Assembly (NCBI GenBank): GCA_029959615.1
Contig: JASCOD010000006.1
Coordinates: 1-64,000, forward strand
Reading direction: 5' to 3'
From: Flavobacteriaceae bacterium PS02338
Lineage (GTDB): Bacteria > Bacteroidota > Bacteroidia > Sphingobacteriales > Sphingobacteriaceae
DNA length: 64,000 bases
Both the position numbers and the translations under genes were made by a program. Shown here one piece after another: positions 14,707 through 25,400 of the stretch. The notes beneath the pieces are model-generated. The model saw nothing but the letters and a program-made list of their open reading frames with translations, searched no databases and had not been told where the DNA came from. Position 1 is the stretch's first letter, and every line of letters starts with the position of its first letter.

Positions 14707-15432
14707 TTGTTTCAAATTACAAACTCTTTAACCATAAAAGTTTTGAAAGAAGTGACCCCCGGTTTTGATTTTGCAGTCTCGATAGATTGTGTACTTTTCG
14801 GCTTTGATGGCAGCGAACTGAAAATCTTGTTAATTGAAAGAAATGAAGAGCCCTTTAAAGATTGGTGGGCCTTGCCCGGAAATCTGGTAAATGAGGATGA
14901 GAGTGTTGACCAATCTGCTCAACGTATCCTAAAAGAGCTCACTGGCTTAGGTGATATCTATATGGAGCAGTATTATGCTTTTGGTGATGTGAACCGACAT
15001 CCTCAAGGTAGGGTAATTTCTGTGGCCTATTATGCCATGTTGCGTTTGGGTGGAGATAAACCGTTGAAACCGCTAAGTAATTACGCTAAAAAAGCGCAGT
15101 GGGTTAATGTGGCAAGCTTACCTAAATTAGGTTTTGACCACCAGCATATCTTAAACAAAGGTTTAGAGAAGATTAAACGTAGAATTAAACATTTACCTCT
15201 TGCCTTTGAACTTTTGCCAGAGAAATTTACGCTTACGCAGGTGCAAAGTGTTTATGAATTGATTTTAGGTAAAAAACTCGATAAACGTAATTTCAGAAAG
15301 AAGATTTTAAGCTTCAAAGTGCTGAAGGAACTGGAAGAGAAACAAAGAGGTGTTTCGTTTAGAGCGGCTACACTTTACAAATTCGATAAACGGAAATATA
15401 ATAAGCTTTTCGGTAAGGAGATTTCTTTTTAG
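14707..15432 (+). CDS. NUDIX-domain transcriptional regulator (NrtR family type)
   Basis: 241 residues. An N-terminal NUDIX fold (about 17-150: VDCVLFGFDG, ERNEEPFKDWWALPGNLV, 'AQRILKELTGL') lacks the full GX5EX7REUXEEXGU enzyme motif, and a C-terminal winged helix (about 160-235: 'EKFTLTQVQSVYELILGK', 'KRNFRKKI', 'RAATLYKFDKRKY') binds DNA. Bacteroidota members control pentose and other sugar genes, with the NUDIX part binding a sugar or nucleotide ligand. The start is unclear: TTG at 14707 gives 241 residues; no ATG lies nearby. Likely target: the palindromes at 14639, 43525 and perhaps 11044. Confidence 0.85.
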   Translation: MFQITNSLTIKVLKEVTPGFDFAVSIDCVLFGFDGSELKILLIERNEEPFKDWWALPGNLVNEDESVDQSAQRILKELTGLGDIYMEQYYAFGDVNRHPQGRVISVAYYAMLRLGGDKPLKPLSNYAKKAQWVNVASLPKLGFDHQHILNKGLEKIKRRIKHLPLAFELLPEKFTLTQVQSVYELILGKKLDKRNFRKKILSFKVLKELEEKQRGVSFRAATLYKFDKRKYNKLFGKEISF

Positions 15433-15496
15433 GGATCAGGAGTTAGGGACTAGGGATTAGTGGCTAGGAATTAGGGGTCAGGTATCAGTCGTTAGG
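15431..15496. repeat. Degenerate repeat with 7-nt period
   Basis: Nine units in strict register: AGGGATC AGGAGTT AGGGACT AGGGATT AGTGGCT AGGAATT AGGGGTC AGGTATC AGTCGTT. It begins in the stop codon of the regulator gene. The rest of the 368-nt gap to 15801 holds a terminator hairpin (15677) and nothing else that I can see. Confidence 0.7.
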
Positions 15497-15676
15497 CTTA
15501 CTTGGCCTTTTCTTTTATGCTGGTTTTTGGTTAGTTTTAGTACCTGATGCAGTTTAATTTTTGGGATCTGGGTTTTCGAAAGAGATTAATTTGAGCCTTG
15601 GCGTGCTTTAATTAGAGATGTTTAAGAATGTATCGTTTTATTTACTTGGTCAGTTGGTTAATATTATCCTGAAAAT

Positions 15677-15719
15677 AAAAACACAAAGCCATCCAATAAA
15701 TAGCTGGCTTTGTGTTTTT
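15677..15719. terminator. Strong bidirectional terminator
   Basis: A perfect 15-bp stem, AAAAACACAAAGCCA and TGGCTTTGTGTTTTT, with a 13-nt loop, A-rich on one side and T-rich on the other. It lies between the convergent regulator gene (plus) and the FAD oxidoreductase gene (minus) and can end both. Confidence 0.85.
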
Positions 15720-15800
15720 AAATTGGCAATGTTATCATCCCAAGGTATATTTGCTATTTTATCTCATGTTTTTTATTAAAATGGTAATATGATCTATTTG

Positions 15801-17417
15801 CTATTCCACCGTTAAAATTTGTTGTTGTTCTATCAAGCTCTTCTTTAAATCAATATAATTGAGATTTTGAACTGCTATTTGTTTCTGATTGGCAAGAACG
15901 GCTGCGGTGCCACAAACCTGTCCTAAAGCCATAAAAGTAAATTCAATGCGGATGGCACCATAGGCAATATGGCTAGATGAAGGGGAAGAAGCTGCAAATA
16001 TGTTACTACATTCAGTAGTTTTTGGAACAATCGAACGATAAGAAATGGGTAAAGGCTGCCAATCTTCTCCACCAAATACAAAACCTTCATTATATGCAAA
16101 ACCATCTTTTACAATTCTGCGGACACTATGTACGTCGGGTGGCCAAAAAGCAATGGCAACAGGATCGCTCACAGGTGTTGGATGATCTTTTTTAAGATGG
16201 TGTTCGGTAATTACATAATCCGAGACCATGCGTCTACCATCGCGAATGTAGAATTGTCGTGGCCAGCCCTCATTATCTTTAAATTCATCTTTTGCTAATC
16301 CCCATTTGCTCCAGTTATTTCTAATACGCTCGCTTACTGCAGTATCATTAGCCAGAAAATAAAATAAACCTTGGGTAAAGCTTTTATGTTGATCGTAAAT
16401 CTTTTGTCGAGTAGCGTAGCTGCCACCAGGATATTCGAAATTCATTCCGTATAGGTTGTGCGATAAATCATGCCAAGCACCTAAATCTGTTTTCCCATTG
16501 GGAAGACGGACGTTTGGTATATACAATTGACCTCCGGCTTTTTCATAACGTAGGTAGATTTCATATAGGCTTCTATCGTAATTTTTAGGTTTTGTAAACG
16601 GGATTTTGTTTTCCTCTTGTTGAGTTAAGCACATTCTGAAGCAGAAAGCTTGGATACGATGATCGCCAGTTCCCGGTTCTCCTAAAAACTCGTTTTGGAT
16701 AGTAGGGATTAAGCCGCTATTGGGATCGCCTGGTGTTTTGTAAGGATCTACCTTTACTGAAAATTGAGCATGATCTGTTACTGCTCTTATCCCATTTTTT
16801 GTTTCTTGATATAGGCTATTTGCTTCGCGACCAATGGTGGTGCTAACTCCCGATCGGTACAATAAATCTCCTTCAAGGGTGGCATCTATAAACATTTTTC
16901 CTTGGTAGGTTTTACCATTGGTGAGTTTTATTTGCTGAATAGCTGTTCCTTTTTTTGAAACAGCTCTTGAATTTTCTTGCAATTGGCTGTTGTAAGCAAC
17001 ATCAATTTTATACTCGGCTACCCATTGTTTGATAACTTCTTCGGCAATATGGGGTTCGAATCTCCATAGGTGAGTCTTTTTCTCTTTGGTTTTTAGCATC
17101 TCCTCAAATTCAGCCGTGCGGCCATAAGCTTTAGAAATCCTTCTGTAGAATTCGAGGGCTAAACCACCTACTGCTGCACTGTTTCGAAATGTCTTGTAGT
17201 TATCTATATCTGTGCCGCCCAAACCCTCTACCATAATTCCGCCCAAATGTTTGCTGTTTTCTAACAATACTACAGACTGTCCCATTTTAGCTACTTGGAT
17301 CGCTGCGGTGATGCCAGCTGGAGTTCCGCCGTAAACTACCACATCATATTTATGTTGGGCATTGGCTTTGTAGAAAATTAAGAATAATGGAAATAGAAGT
17401 AGTTTGCTAAAATTCAT
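15801..17417 (-). CDS. Secreted FAD-dependent oxidoreductase (FAD_oxidored family)
   Basis: 538 residues with a signal peptide (cleavage after KANA/Q). The FAD motif YDVVVYGGTPAGITAAIQVA follows at once, then 'SVVLLENSKHLGGIMVEGLG' and 'GKMFIDATLEGDLLYRSG', all typical of the FAD-dependent oxidoreductase family often found in glycan loci of Bacteroidota and annotated there as xanthan-lyase-like. The reaction is unknown. It is divergent from the first gene of the pectin locus, sharing the upstream region with the operator at 17507, so it may be co-induced. Confidence 0.85.
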   Translation of the reverse strand: MNFSKLLLFPLFLIFYKANAQHKYDVVVYGGTPAGITAAIQVAKMGQSVVLLENSKHLGGIMVEGLGGTDIDNYKTFRNSAAVGGLALEFYRRISKAYGRTAEFEEMLKTKEKKTHLWRFEPHIAEEVIKQWVAEYKIDVAYNSQLQENSRAVSKKGTAIQQIKLTNGKTYQGKMFIDATLEGDLLYRSGVSTTIGREANSLYQETKNGIRAVTDHAQFSVKVDPYKTPGDPNSGLIPTIQNEFLGEPGTGDHRIQAFCFRMCLTQQEENKIPFTKPKNYDRSLYEIYLRYEKAGGQLYIPNVRLPNGKTDLGAWHDLSHNLYGMNFEYPGGSYATRQKIYDQHKSFTQGLFYFLANDTAVSERIRNNWSKWGLAKDEFKDNEGWPRQFYIRDGRRMVSDYVITEHHLKKDHPTPVSDPVAIAFWPPDVHSVRRIVKDGFAYNEGFVFGGEDWQPLPISYRSIVPKTTECSNIFAASSPSSSHIAYGAIRIEFTFMALGQVCGTAAVLANQKQIAVQNLNYIDLKKSLIEQQQILTVE

Positions 17418-17506
17418 ATTTGGTCTGTTGATAAGGGTTTTTAAGCTAACCTAAATTAGAAAATAATTCATGCCAGTGCGCTTTTCTAACTTGTTTTAAT
17501 AGTTTT

Positions 17507-17565
17507 CAAACCTATTTGATAGCAATCAAACCTTTTGTAGTAGCCTGATGATTTAATATTGTATC
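17507..17565 (+). promoter_or_regulatory. PUL promoter 1: CAAACC direct repeats and -7 box
   Basis: CAAACC at 17507 and 17527 (20 bp apart), with TATTTG between. TAATATTG (17554-17561) fits the -7 consensus TAnnTTTG with one change. The same layout, with the same spacings (20 and 27 bp), lies at 26464-26518. Two direct repeats two helix turns apart suit a dimeric AraC-type domain, so the hybrid two-component regulator (22440) is the likely ligand. The start codon of the next gene is 70 nt beyond the -7 box. Confidence 0.75.
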
Positions 17566-17630
17566 GGTACCAAAAGCCTACATTTCTTGGTAGCCAGATA
17601 ACCATTTATTAAACCATTTATAATTTCTGT

Positions 17631-18650
17631 ATGATGAAAAAGCTACTATTTTCAATAATCCTTTTTTCGGGGATTTCATTCTCGATTGCCAATGCTCAAG
17701 TACGATTGGTTAGAACAACTGCCACCGCAACGGGCAGCTACACGTATAATGCAGCTGGTGATAAGATTAGTTACCTAACTAATTTAGCAGCTAGTGACCA
17801 GAGCATTTGTGGCAATGTGCCCTATCGTGTTCAGTTAAACACGTTTACTTTAAACATCAAATCAACAAGTATTGGCAGGATTACTATTGGAGGAGTTTCT
17901 ACTGGTAATGGAACTAGAACTTTAGCGAACATAACTACATCTGAGGGCGTAGTAGCTGGCTATACCACAAGTTCGACAATAAGTTCTGCATGTGGATTTA
18001 TTATCATCAACGACATCAGCATCCCACAAAATTTAAATGGCACGGATATCACCATAACGCTCAGCGGCAATGTCAATATGTCTGAAATTATACTTACTTC
18101 TATCGAAACACTTCCATTGAAATTCTTATCATTTACAGCAAAACCTGTTGGTTTGGGTAAAGCGGTAAACTTAAATTGGAAGACAAGCAACGAGGTGAAT
18201 ACCAAAGAGTTTGTGGTGGAAAGAAGAACAGATGCAACGGCATTTAGCGCTATAGCGACAGTTAAAAGTAAGAATGAAGATGGTATCCAAAACTATGTTT
18301 TTGTAGATCAAACCGCCACCCAGGGAATTAATTATTATCGCTTAAAACAGATAGATAAAGATGGCGCTAGTGTATATATTGAAATTGCCAATGCTGAAAT
18401 AAAAGGTAATTTGACATTGAGTGTCTTTCCTAATCCAGCTACAGAGAAATTAAATGTTCAGCATGAGCCAACTACTAAATCGGCTACTATTAAGATATTT
18501 TCAATTGATGGTAAAAGCCTAGCTGAAACCCAAGTGAAGAAAGGATCGACCACTACTGATCTAAGTATCTCGGCACTTAGAAAGGGACAATATGTGCTGG
18601 TTTATAACGACGGCCTATCACAAAACGCTATTAAGTTCATTAAAGAATAA
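17631..18650 (+). CDS. Secreted protein with T9SS type A sorting domain
   Basis: 339 residues (ATG at 17631 or 17634). Signal peptide to ISFSIANAQ. Residues 22-160 form a beta-rich domain shared with the next gene (compare 'FTLNIKSTSIGRITIGG' with 'FSLNVKSTSVEKIVLVG', and a conserved Cys pair, 'ICG' and 'ACG/TCG'). A second region (about 165-260: 'NLNWKTSNEVNTKEFVVERR', 'GINYYRLKQIDKDG') is of the type linking T9SS cargo, and the C-terminus ('LSVFPNPATEKLNV', 'KGQYVLVYNDG') is the type A sorting domain. So it is exported by T9SS to the surface. First gene of the locus; perhaps a glycan-binding protein. Confidence 0.75.
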   Translation: MMKKLLFSIILFSGISFSIANAQVRLVRTTATATGSYTYNAAGDKISYLTNLAASDQSICGNVPYRVQLNTFTLNIKSTSIGRITIGGVSTGNGTRTLANITTSEGVVAGYTTSSTISSACGFIIINDISIPQNLNGTDITITLSGNVNMSEIILTSIETLPLKFLSFTAKPVGLGKAVNLNWKTSNEVNTKEFVVERRTDATAFSAIATVKSKNEDGIQNYVFVDQTATQGINYYRLKQIDKDGASVYIEIANAEIKGNLTLSVFPNPATEKLNVQHEPTTKSATIKIFSIDGKSLAETQVKKGSTTTDLSISALRKGQYVLVYNDGLSQNAIKFIKE

Positions 18651-18704
18651 ACCCATTAGTCTAGATTATCGCTCTCATATAACCTTTAAACTTATCTTTT
18701 TAAA

Positions 18705-19253
18705 ATGAGAAAACTATTTTTTTTGATCTGTTTCGGCATATCAATGCTAACCGCGAATGCACAGGATATAAAACTGTTTAGAACTGCTGATGACCAAAAG
18801 GTGGTAAATTCATTTACCTACCCAACTAATGACGTAATCACTTATTTAGACACTATAGGTACGCCTATTGCACCTAGAACTAGTAATAATAATATTTGTG
18901 GTGCTGCGGCTCAAAGGGTATCCGTACTTAGTTTTTCCTTGAATGTGAAATCGACCAGTGTTGAAAAGATAGTGTTGGTTGGCCAATCATCGGGTACCTC
19001 GACCAGTAGGTCTATCTTCGAAATCAAGGTAGGCAATACTGTTTTGGTTAGAGGTAAAGATTACCAGACCTCAACTACGGTAAAGGGAAATAAAACTTGT
19101 GGCGAAATTGTGATTTACGGTTTAAATATTCCAAAAAATGGGAAGGGTACCGAAATCAGTTTTAAGATATCGGGAACGGTTGCCAATACGGCACCTTTGG
19201 GCAACCTGCACTTATCAGAAATTGTGTTAAGTCCAGTTAAGAAAACACCATAA
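18705..19253 (+). CDS. Secreted paralogue of the N-terminal domain of the previous protein
   Basis: 182 residues with a signal peptide (MRKLFFLICFGISMLTANAQ). It shares the domain of 17631: VLSFSLNVKSTSVEKI, 'NTVLVRGKDY', 'TCGEIVIYGLNIPKNGKGTEI', and an end 'NLHLSEIVLSPV' that matches 'NVNMSEIILTSI'. It lacks the T9SS sorting domain, so it would stay in the periplasm or leave another way. Same strand, 54 nt after the first gene, 65 nt before GH28. I know no named family; a beta-sandwich that binds pectin fragments is a guess from context. Confidence 0.65.
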   Translation: MRKLFFLICFGISMLTANAQDIKLFRTADDQKVVNSFTYPTNDVITYLDTIGTPIAPRTSNNNICGAAAQRVSVLSFSLNVKSTSVEKIVLVGQSSGTSTSRSIFEIKVGNTVLVRGKDYQTSTTVKGNKTCGEIVIYGLNIPKNGKGTEISFKISGTVANTAPLGNLHLSEIVLSPVKKTP

Positions 19254-19318
19254 AACGCAAACCTAATTTTTGATTGATTAGCAGAATTATTCCTAATACA
19301 CGTACAAGATTAACATCC

Positions 19319-20713
19319 ATGAGAACATTCCAGATTTTTATACTGCTGCTATTCCTAGTAACCAAAGCCGATGCAGATTCACCTTATTATAATGTACGTG
19401 ATTATGGTGTTGTTGCTGATGGGAAGACGGTAACCACAGCAGCTATACAAGCGGTGATAGAAAAATGTGCTAAAGCTGGAGGAGGCAAAATTGTATTTCC
19501 GGCAGGAGATTATTTAACGGCACCATTGTTTATGCGTAGCAATATTGAAATTGAGGTATTGGCTGGTGCCACCTTGATATTTCACGATGATATTTTAAAT
19601 ACACCTGTAATTGATGGTTCTTGGGAAGGGATCGAAAGAAAGGTTTACGCTTCTTTGTTTACGGGTCACAACTTAAAGAACATTGCCATCACTGGTCGTG
19701 GTAGGCTAGAAGGTAGAGGAAGTACTTGGTGGAAAGCTTATTATGAAACTGAAGCGATGAGGAAAAAACTAGGTATTACCGAAAGAGAACCTAATAATCC
19801 AAAAGATAGCCCTTTGCCGTTTCCTCGACCTAAAATGATCAATTTTTACAATTGTGAAAATATATTGATCAGTGGAATTACTATTAATAATTCGCCTTCT
19901 TGGACTATACACCCCGTTTTTTGCAGAAATATCGAGATTAATGGTATTTCCATTGTACAGCCTTACGATTCGCCAAACACGGATGGTATTAATCCCGAAG
20001 CTTGTAATAACGTAAGGATTTTCAATTGCTTTATTGATTGTGGCGATGACTGTATCACCATCAAATCTGGCTACAACGAACATGGCCGAAAAAAAGGTAT
20101 CCCTTGTGAGAATATCGTAATTGCCAACTGCACATTTGCCCACGGACGAAGCGCTGTTGGTATTGGTAGCGAAATGTCTGGTGGGGTGCGTAATGTAACC
20201 ATCAGCAATTGTGTATTTAAGGGTACAAGGCGTGGTTTACGAATTAAAAGCAAACGGGATAGAGGCGGCGTAGTAGAGAATATATTAGCCACGGGCATCA
20301 TTATGGAAAACATTGAAGAAGCCATATCCATTGATATGTATTATGAAACCAGATCTGATGTGGCAGAACCTGTAACCGAAAAAACGCCGCTGTTTCGTAA
20401 CATTAGATACACTAATATTATAGGTACAAATATAGATCAGCCGATTAATGTTTGGGGTTTGCCCGAGGCACCAATTGAAGGCTTAATGCTAGAAAATATC
20501 CGTATGGAATCTAAAAAAGGCTTGGATGTAAAGTATGTGAAGGATTTAAGACTTTATAACGTGGAAATCATTAACAAGGATGGTAAGATGCCTTTTTATC
20601 TTCGTAATGCCGAAAAAGTAGAGGTTTCTTTGTTAAAAGGGCCAGAGGGAAAAGAAGAAAATATCATTGAAACCGAGAAAGTAACTGGATTTAAGGTGCT
20701 TTTCAAAAACTAG
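19319..20713 (+). CDS. GH28 polygalacturonase family protein
   Basis: 464 residues from the ATG at 19319 (MRTFQIFILLLFLVTKADA, a signal peptide); a longer frame from 19274 has no signal at its front. The N-terminal 'YNVRDYGVVADGKTVTTAAIQ' is the opening of the parallel beta-helix. GH28 motifs follow in order: NTDGINPEAC (catalytic Asp), DCGDDCITIKSG (two Asp), HGRSAVGIGSEM, and RGLRIKS. It cuts alpha-1,4 galacturonic acid links in pectin or rhamnogalacturonan. The exo or endo mode and the substrate cannot be told. In the first transcription unit of the locus, 30 nt before GH10. Confidence 0.93.
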   Translation: MRTFQIFILLLFLVTKADADSPYYNVRDYGVVADGKTVTTAAIQAVIEKCAKAGGGKIVFPAGDYLTAPLFMRSNIEIEVLAGATLIFHDDILNTPVIDGSWEGIERKVYASLFTGHNLKNIAITGRGRLEGRGSTWWKAYYETEAMRKKLGITEREPNNPKDSPLPFPRPKMINFYNCENILISGITINNSPSWTIHPVFCRNIEINGISIVQPYDSPNTDGINPEACNNVRIFNCFIDCGDDCITIKSGYNEHGRKKGIPCENIVIANCTFAHGRSAVGIGSEMSGGVRNVTISNCVFKGTRRGLRIKSKRDRGGVVENILATGIIMENIEEAISIDMYYETRSDVAEPVTEKTPLFRNIRYTNIIGTNIDQPINVWGLPEAPIEGLMLENIRMESKKGLDVKYVKDLRLYNVEIINKDGKMPFYLRNAEKVEVSLLKGPEGKEENIIETEKVTGFKVLFKN

Positions 20714-20743
20714 AAGTACGCTTCTATCAAGACAAATTATATA

Positions 20744-22318
20744 TTGATGAAAAAAACGATACTGATTTCTGCACTCTTTCTCTTTTTTGTAGAGTTTGCG
20801 TTTTCACAAAGTACTTTTCCTAAAAGTGAAAAGGAAGATAAAAGCCAAATCATGAGCAGTGCTTATTGGCAAATTTGGAATGACAATGTACAGCAGCAAA
20901 TAGATCAAGATATTGAGAAAAACAGAAAAGCTGATGCCGTTTTGCGGTTGAAGAATGTTAAAGCTGGTACTGAGGTAAAAGTTGAGCAAATATCCCACGA
21001 TTTTATATTTGGTGCGCATATATTCAATTACAACCAGTTGGGTGCAAAAGAACTAAACGATAGGTACAAAAATCTGTATGGAACACTTTTTAATTCTGCC
21101 ACCATTGCTTTCTATTGGAATAAGCATGAGATGAAACCGGGGCAACCTCGTTTTAAGGAAGAATATAAAGACACGGAGGTTTATTGGAATAGTGTAAAGG
21201 AACCAAAAGCAGAACCACATTGGCGTCGCCCAGCTACAGATCCAGTGGTGGAGTTTTGTGAACGCAAAGGCATTCGTTTACATGGGCATACTTTGGTATG
21301 GGGCAACAGGAGGTGGCATTTTCCAAGTTGGATTACCTCGGATTTGATGACGCCGGAAGAAAAGCCAAAAATGGATGCTTTGGTTAAAGAGTATGCCTCG
21401 GACAAGAATACGCTGAAAGAAGAAATGTATCAGGACGAATATAAAAAACTCAGTCCGTCTCAACTAGCAACGATGTTTCCTGCTTTCACCAAAACACTGG
21501 CCGAAACACAGGAGGAAAGAATTAAAGAGATTGCTAATTACTACAAAGGACGCCTACAAAGCTGGGATGTGGTCAACGAAAGTGCAAAGGATTACAATGC
21601 TGGGGACTTAGTTGCAGGAGCAAGTTTAAGTAAAAGCTGGTATGGTTTAATGCCTGGCGATTATGATTATACCTCCTTAAAAACAGCAAAAGAGGCTTTT
21701 CCAAAAGAAGTAGCATTAAATATTAACGACTATTACATGGGTGAGGCTTACGCTAATCAAGTAAAAAGTTTGCTTGCCAGAGATAGTAAGATTGATATTA
21801 TGGGTTCGCAAATGCATAAACTCGGTACCAAAGGTAGTCTAGAAGCTTCGCAGGGAAAGGAGATTGAAACACCAAAGGTGGTGTGGGAAAGGATGGACAT
21901 TTTTTCGAAAACTGGTCTTCCCATTCATCTGAGTGAAATCACCATCGCATCTCCAACGCAAGACGAAAAAGGTTTAGCCATTCAGGCGATTTTGACACAG
22001 AACATGTACCGCCTTTGGTTTAGTATTAAACCTGTGATGGGTATCACTTGGTGGAATGTAGTTGATGACTGCGGTGCTGCGGGTGAATCTGCTAAATCTG
22101 GTTTGTTTACTCGTGAAATGCAGCCTAAGCCAGCCTTTAATGCTTTAGATAACTTGGTTAACCAAGAATGGAAAACCAAACAGACCATCAAAATACAAAA
22201 GGATGGGACTTTAAAATTTAGGGGATTTAAGGGGAAATACCGTGTGAGCTGGAAAGATAAAAGTGGAAAAGTTCAGACTTCAGAATTTTATCTTAAAAAT
22301 GATGGGGATGGTTTTTAG
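20744..22318 (+). CDS. GH10-family endo-glycosidase (xylanase-like)
   Basis: 524 residues (ATG at 20744 or 20747). Signal peptide to VEFAFSQ. The N-terminal 'KADAVLRLKNVKAGTEVKVEQ' and 'HDFIFGAHIF' are the usual lead-in of Bacteroidota GH10 proteins. The fold motifs are RLHGHTLVWG, SWDVVNESA (acid/base Glu), 'DIMGSQMH' and 'PIHLSEITI' (nucleophile Glu, in SEI instead of TEL). The WW near the end ('MGITWWNVVDDCG') fits. GH10 cuts beta-1,4 xylan; its place in a pectin locus suggests a xylose-decorated or hemicellulose-linked target. The distant motif leaves specificity open. Confidence 0.85.
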   Translation: MMKKTILISALFLFFVEFAFSQSTFPKSEKEDKSQIMSSAYWQIWNDNVQQQIDQDIEKNRKADAVLRLKNVKAGTEVKVEQISHDFIFGAHIFNYNQLGAKELNDRYKNLYGTLFNSATIAFYWNKHEMKPGQPRFKEEYKDTEVYWNSVKEPKAEPHWRRPATDPVVEFCERKGIRLHGHTLVWGNRRWHFPSWITSDLMTPEEKPKMDALVKEYASDKNTLKEEMYQDEYKKLSPSQLATMFPAFTKTLAETQEERIKEIANYYKGRLQSWDVVNESAKDYNAGDLVAGASLSKSWYGLMPGDYDYTSLKTAKEAFPKEVALNINDYYMGEAYANQVKSLLARDSKIDIMGSQMHKLGTKGSLEASQGKEIETPKVVWERMDIFSKTGLPIHLSEITIASPTQDEKGLAIQAILTQNMYRLWFSIKPVMGITWWNVVDDCGAAGESAKSGLFTREMQPKPAFNALDNLVNQEWKTKQTIKIQKDGTLKFRGFKGKYRVSWKDKSGKVQTSEFYLKNDGDGF

Positions 22319-22439
22319 CTATTTATTAGATGGTAGAGAGATAAGCTAGGTCATATTCTTTGTTGTTGTGGGGTTTAGAATGAAGTTTATTCCTATTTTT
22401 AGTAAAACTAACCAAACTAAAGAAGAACTTAGCCTTTTT

Positions 22440-25400
22440 ATGAAGCCGCTACACCCTTGTATCATCAAGCTTGCTATATGCTTATGTTGTATTATATCGA
22501 CCCAAACTAGGGCTTACGAGTTCAAAACCCTTAATGTAAGAAATGGCTTAAGTCATAATCGTACCTATTCCATCGTTAAAGATAGGCAAGGCTTAATGTG
22601 GTTTGCCACAAGAGGAGGTATAGATAGGTACGATGGAACCTCTTTTAGGCATCATCCATTGGTGGTTGATAAAGCTTATAAAGGACAAGTAAGCCGAGCC
22701 AATGATGTAATTATTGATCCAGAGGGCACTTTATGGGCTTACGATAACACAGGGAATATTTTCCGTTACGTTGCAAAAAAAGGTGCTTTTATTCACGAGG
22801 TTACCTTGTCAACCGTATTAAAAGGTAGCAATGTTACCCTACGAGGCGTTACTTTTAGTCGCTCTGGAGAAATGCTGGTTTTTGGCTCGTTCGGTTTGGC
22901 TTCGTATGTATACAACTCCACTAAACTGGTTACTAAAATAGTAGCTTCGCAAAAAAATGCACCAACCGATATAGGTGTCGTACGTCACTTAAAAGGAAAT
23001 CGCTATGCCATAGGTACACTAAATGGTGTTTATTTGATGGAGATCAATGCCCATAAATTTAATGTAAAGGAACTTACTTTCGAAACTAGGGGAAATAGAA
23101 GGGTTCAGGCGATGACTTTGGATGCAGCCAAGCAACATTTGTATTTTGGAACTTTTGGCGGTAGTGTTTTTGATTTCGATATCAACAATGATATAGTCAC
23201 AAAAGTAGAAACCATCAATTCTCCATTTGGTATTAGAGCTATAGAGGTGAGAGGAGATCTACTGTACATTGCAACAGGTGGTTATGGTCTCTTAAAATGG
23301 AATAGAAAGTCTAATAAGATTGAAAAACACTATCGCCTTACCGTAGATGACCAAGACAAGCTGCCTTCTAATTCTATTTACGATGTGTTTAGCGATGGGA
23401 ATAGGCTTTGGGTAGCTAGTTATAACAGAGGGATAGCTGTACTTGACCAAGATCTTCCCGATTTTCAGTTTATCCATAATCCAGCACATCTTAATTCATT
23501 GTATGGTAATTCTATCAGTGCCATTCTATCGGCTAGTGGTAATGAAATGTGGTTTGGTACGGATAATGGAATTAATATTTATGCTGCTGGTAAATGGCAA
23601 GAAATTTTTTCTACTACATTAGAAAAACGTTATCGGATTTTAGCTTTATGTGAAGATAAAATAGGCGATATTTGGGCAGCAGAGCTTACTTCTGGCGTAA
23701 TTCGCATAGATAAAAAAACACATCAAATTAAGGGAAGGTTTAACGATATCACTTCGCGTTACGGCAAGGTAGATGCCAGACTGATTTATAACATTTATAG
23801 CGATGCCGAGGGAATGTTGTGGTTCGGCGGAGCTTTTGGTAAAATTATTGGTTATCATCCCCAAACTAAGGTTTATAGGGAATACGAAAGCAGCTCAATC
23901 AATATCATTAAAGAATTTCAGGGCAAATTAATTATTGGTACTACAAAAGGTCTTTTTTGGCTAGATAAGCAAAAAGGAAAAGTTTTACCTTGGCCAAATA
24001 GTAAGGGTAATACCAATCCTATCTTTAAAAATTACATCAATCATATCTACGGACTTGGAGAAACATTATGGTTCAGTACAGAGCGTGGCTTGGTAAACTA
24101 TCATCCTAAAAACGGTTCGATCAAGTTATACACACAAGCAGATGGTTTGGCTTCTAACGTTGTTTATGCTATTAAATCTGATGAATTGGGCAGGATATGG
24201 GCAAGTACCGACAGGGGGCTTTCTGTGATTAATCCTAAAACAGGTAAGGTTTATTCTTTTGATGCCACCAATGGATTGAAGGAAGATAATTTCAGTCCCC
24301 GAGCCGCCGCCCTTAGTGCCGATAAAAAGATATGGTTTGGTACTGTTAATGGCGTTTTATATTTCGAGCCAGAGAAAATAATTGACAAAGCCATCGCCGC
24401 AAAGCTGCATTTTGATGACCTATTGATTAACTATAAGTCTGTTTACGATAGTACGTCTACCTATCATCTGAACGAAGGTTTAAACGAGCTTCAAAAAATT
24501 GTATTGAGGTACAACGAAAATAGCTTTTCATTTAATTTTTCGGCAATTAACTACACTTATAAATCAAGAATATATTACCGCTGGAAGCTATCGGGATATG
24601 ATAGGGATTTTATAGACTCTAGAACAGGTGTAAAGCCAAGTTATGCCAATGTGTCTGCCGGAAATTACGAATTTACGGTAGAGGCTGTAGAAACAGTTAG
24701 CGGCAAATTATTAGATAGTCGCACCATATTGATTAAGGTTAAAGCAGCTTTGTGGGCTACTTGGTATGCTCAACTCATTTATGCTGCTATCTTTATTTTC
24801 TTAGCTTATTATATTTATAAAACGATACGTCAGCGAAGAGAGCAACAAGATTACGAAAATAAAATACGCTACTTTGCAGACACTGCCCACGAGATAAAAA
24901 CGCCAATAACACTGATTTTGGGTTCTCTACAGAACCTTAGTCAAGATAAACAGACTGAAAATACCTCACAGCCATTTTTAGATATGGCCATTAAGCATAC
25001 TAAAAAACTGAACTTGATGGTTAATCGTTTGTTAGATTTTCAGCGAGCAGAAATGAGGGCAATGAAATTGGAAGCCGCCAATCATGATATTGTTGATTTC
25101 GTACAATCTCAAGTCGATAAGTTTTATCCTTTGGCTATTCAAAAGAAAATTGAGATCACCATTACACATGAACTGGTAGATCGGCAGCTTTGGTTTGATG
25201 CGAGTGCGATGGAAGTTATCGTAGAAAATTTAATTACCAATGCATTAAAATACACCAATGAGGGTGGCTTTATCAAGATAATACTACATCCGTATGGAAA
25301 TAAAGAGCTTGCTGTAGCTGTCCAAGATAATGGAATAGGTATAGCAAAGGAGGCACAAAAGCAGCTTTTTCAGCGCTTTTATCGTGGAGAAAATGCCATT

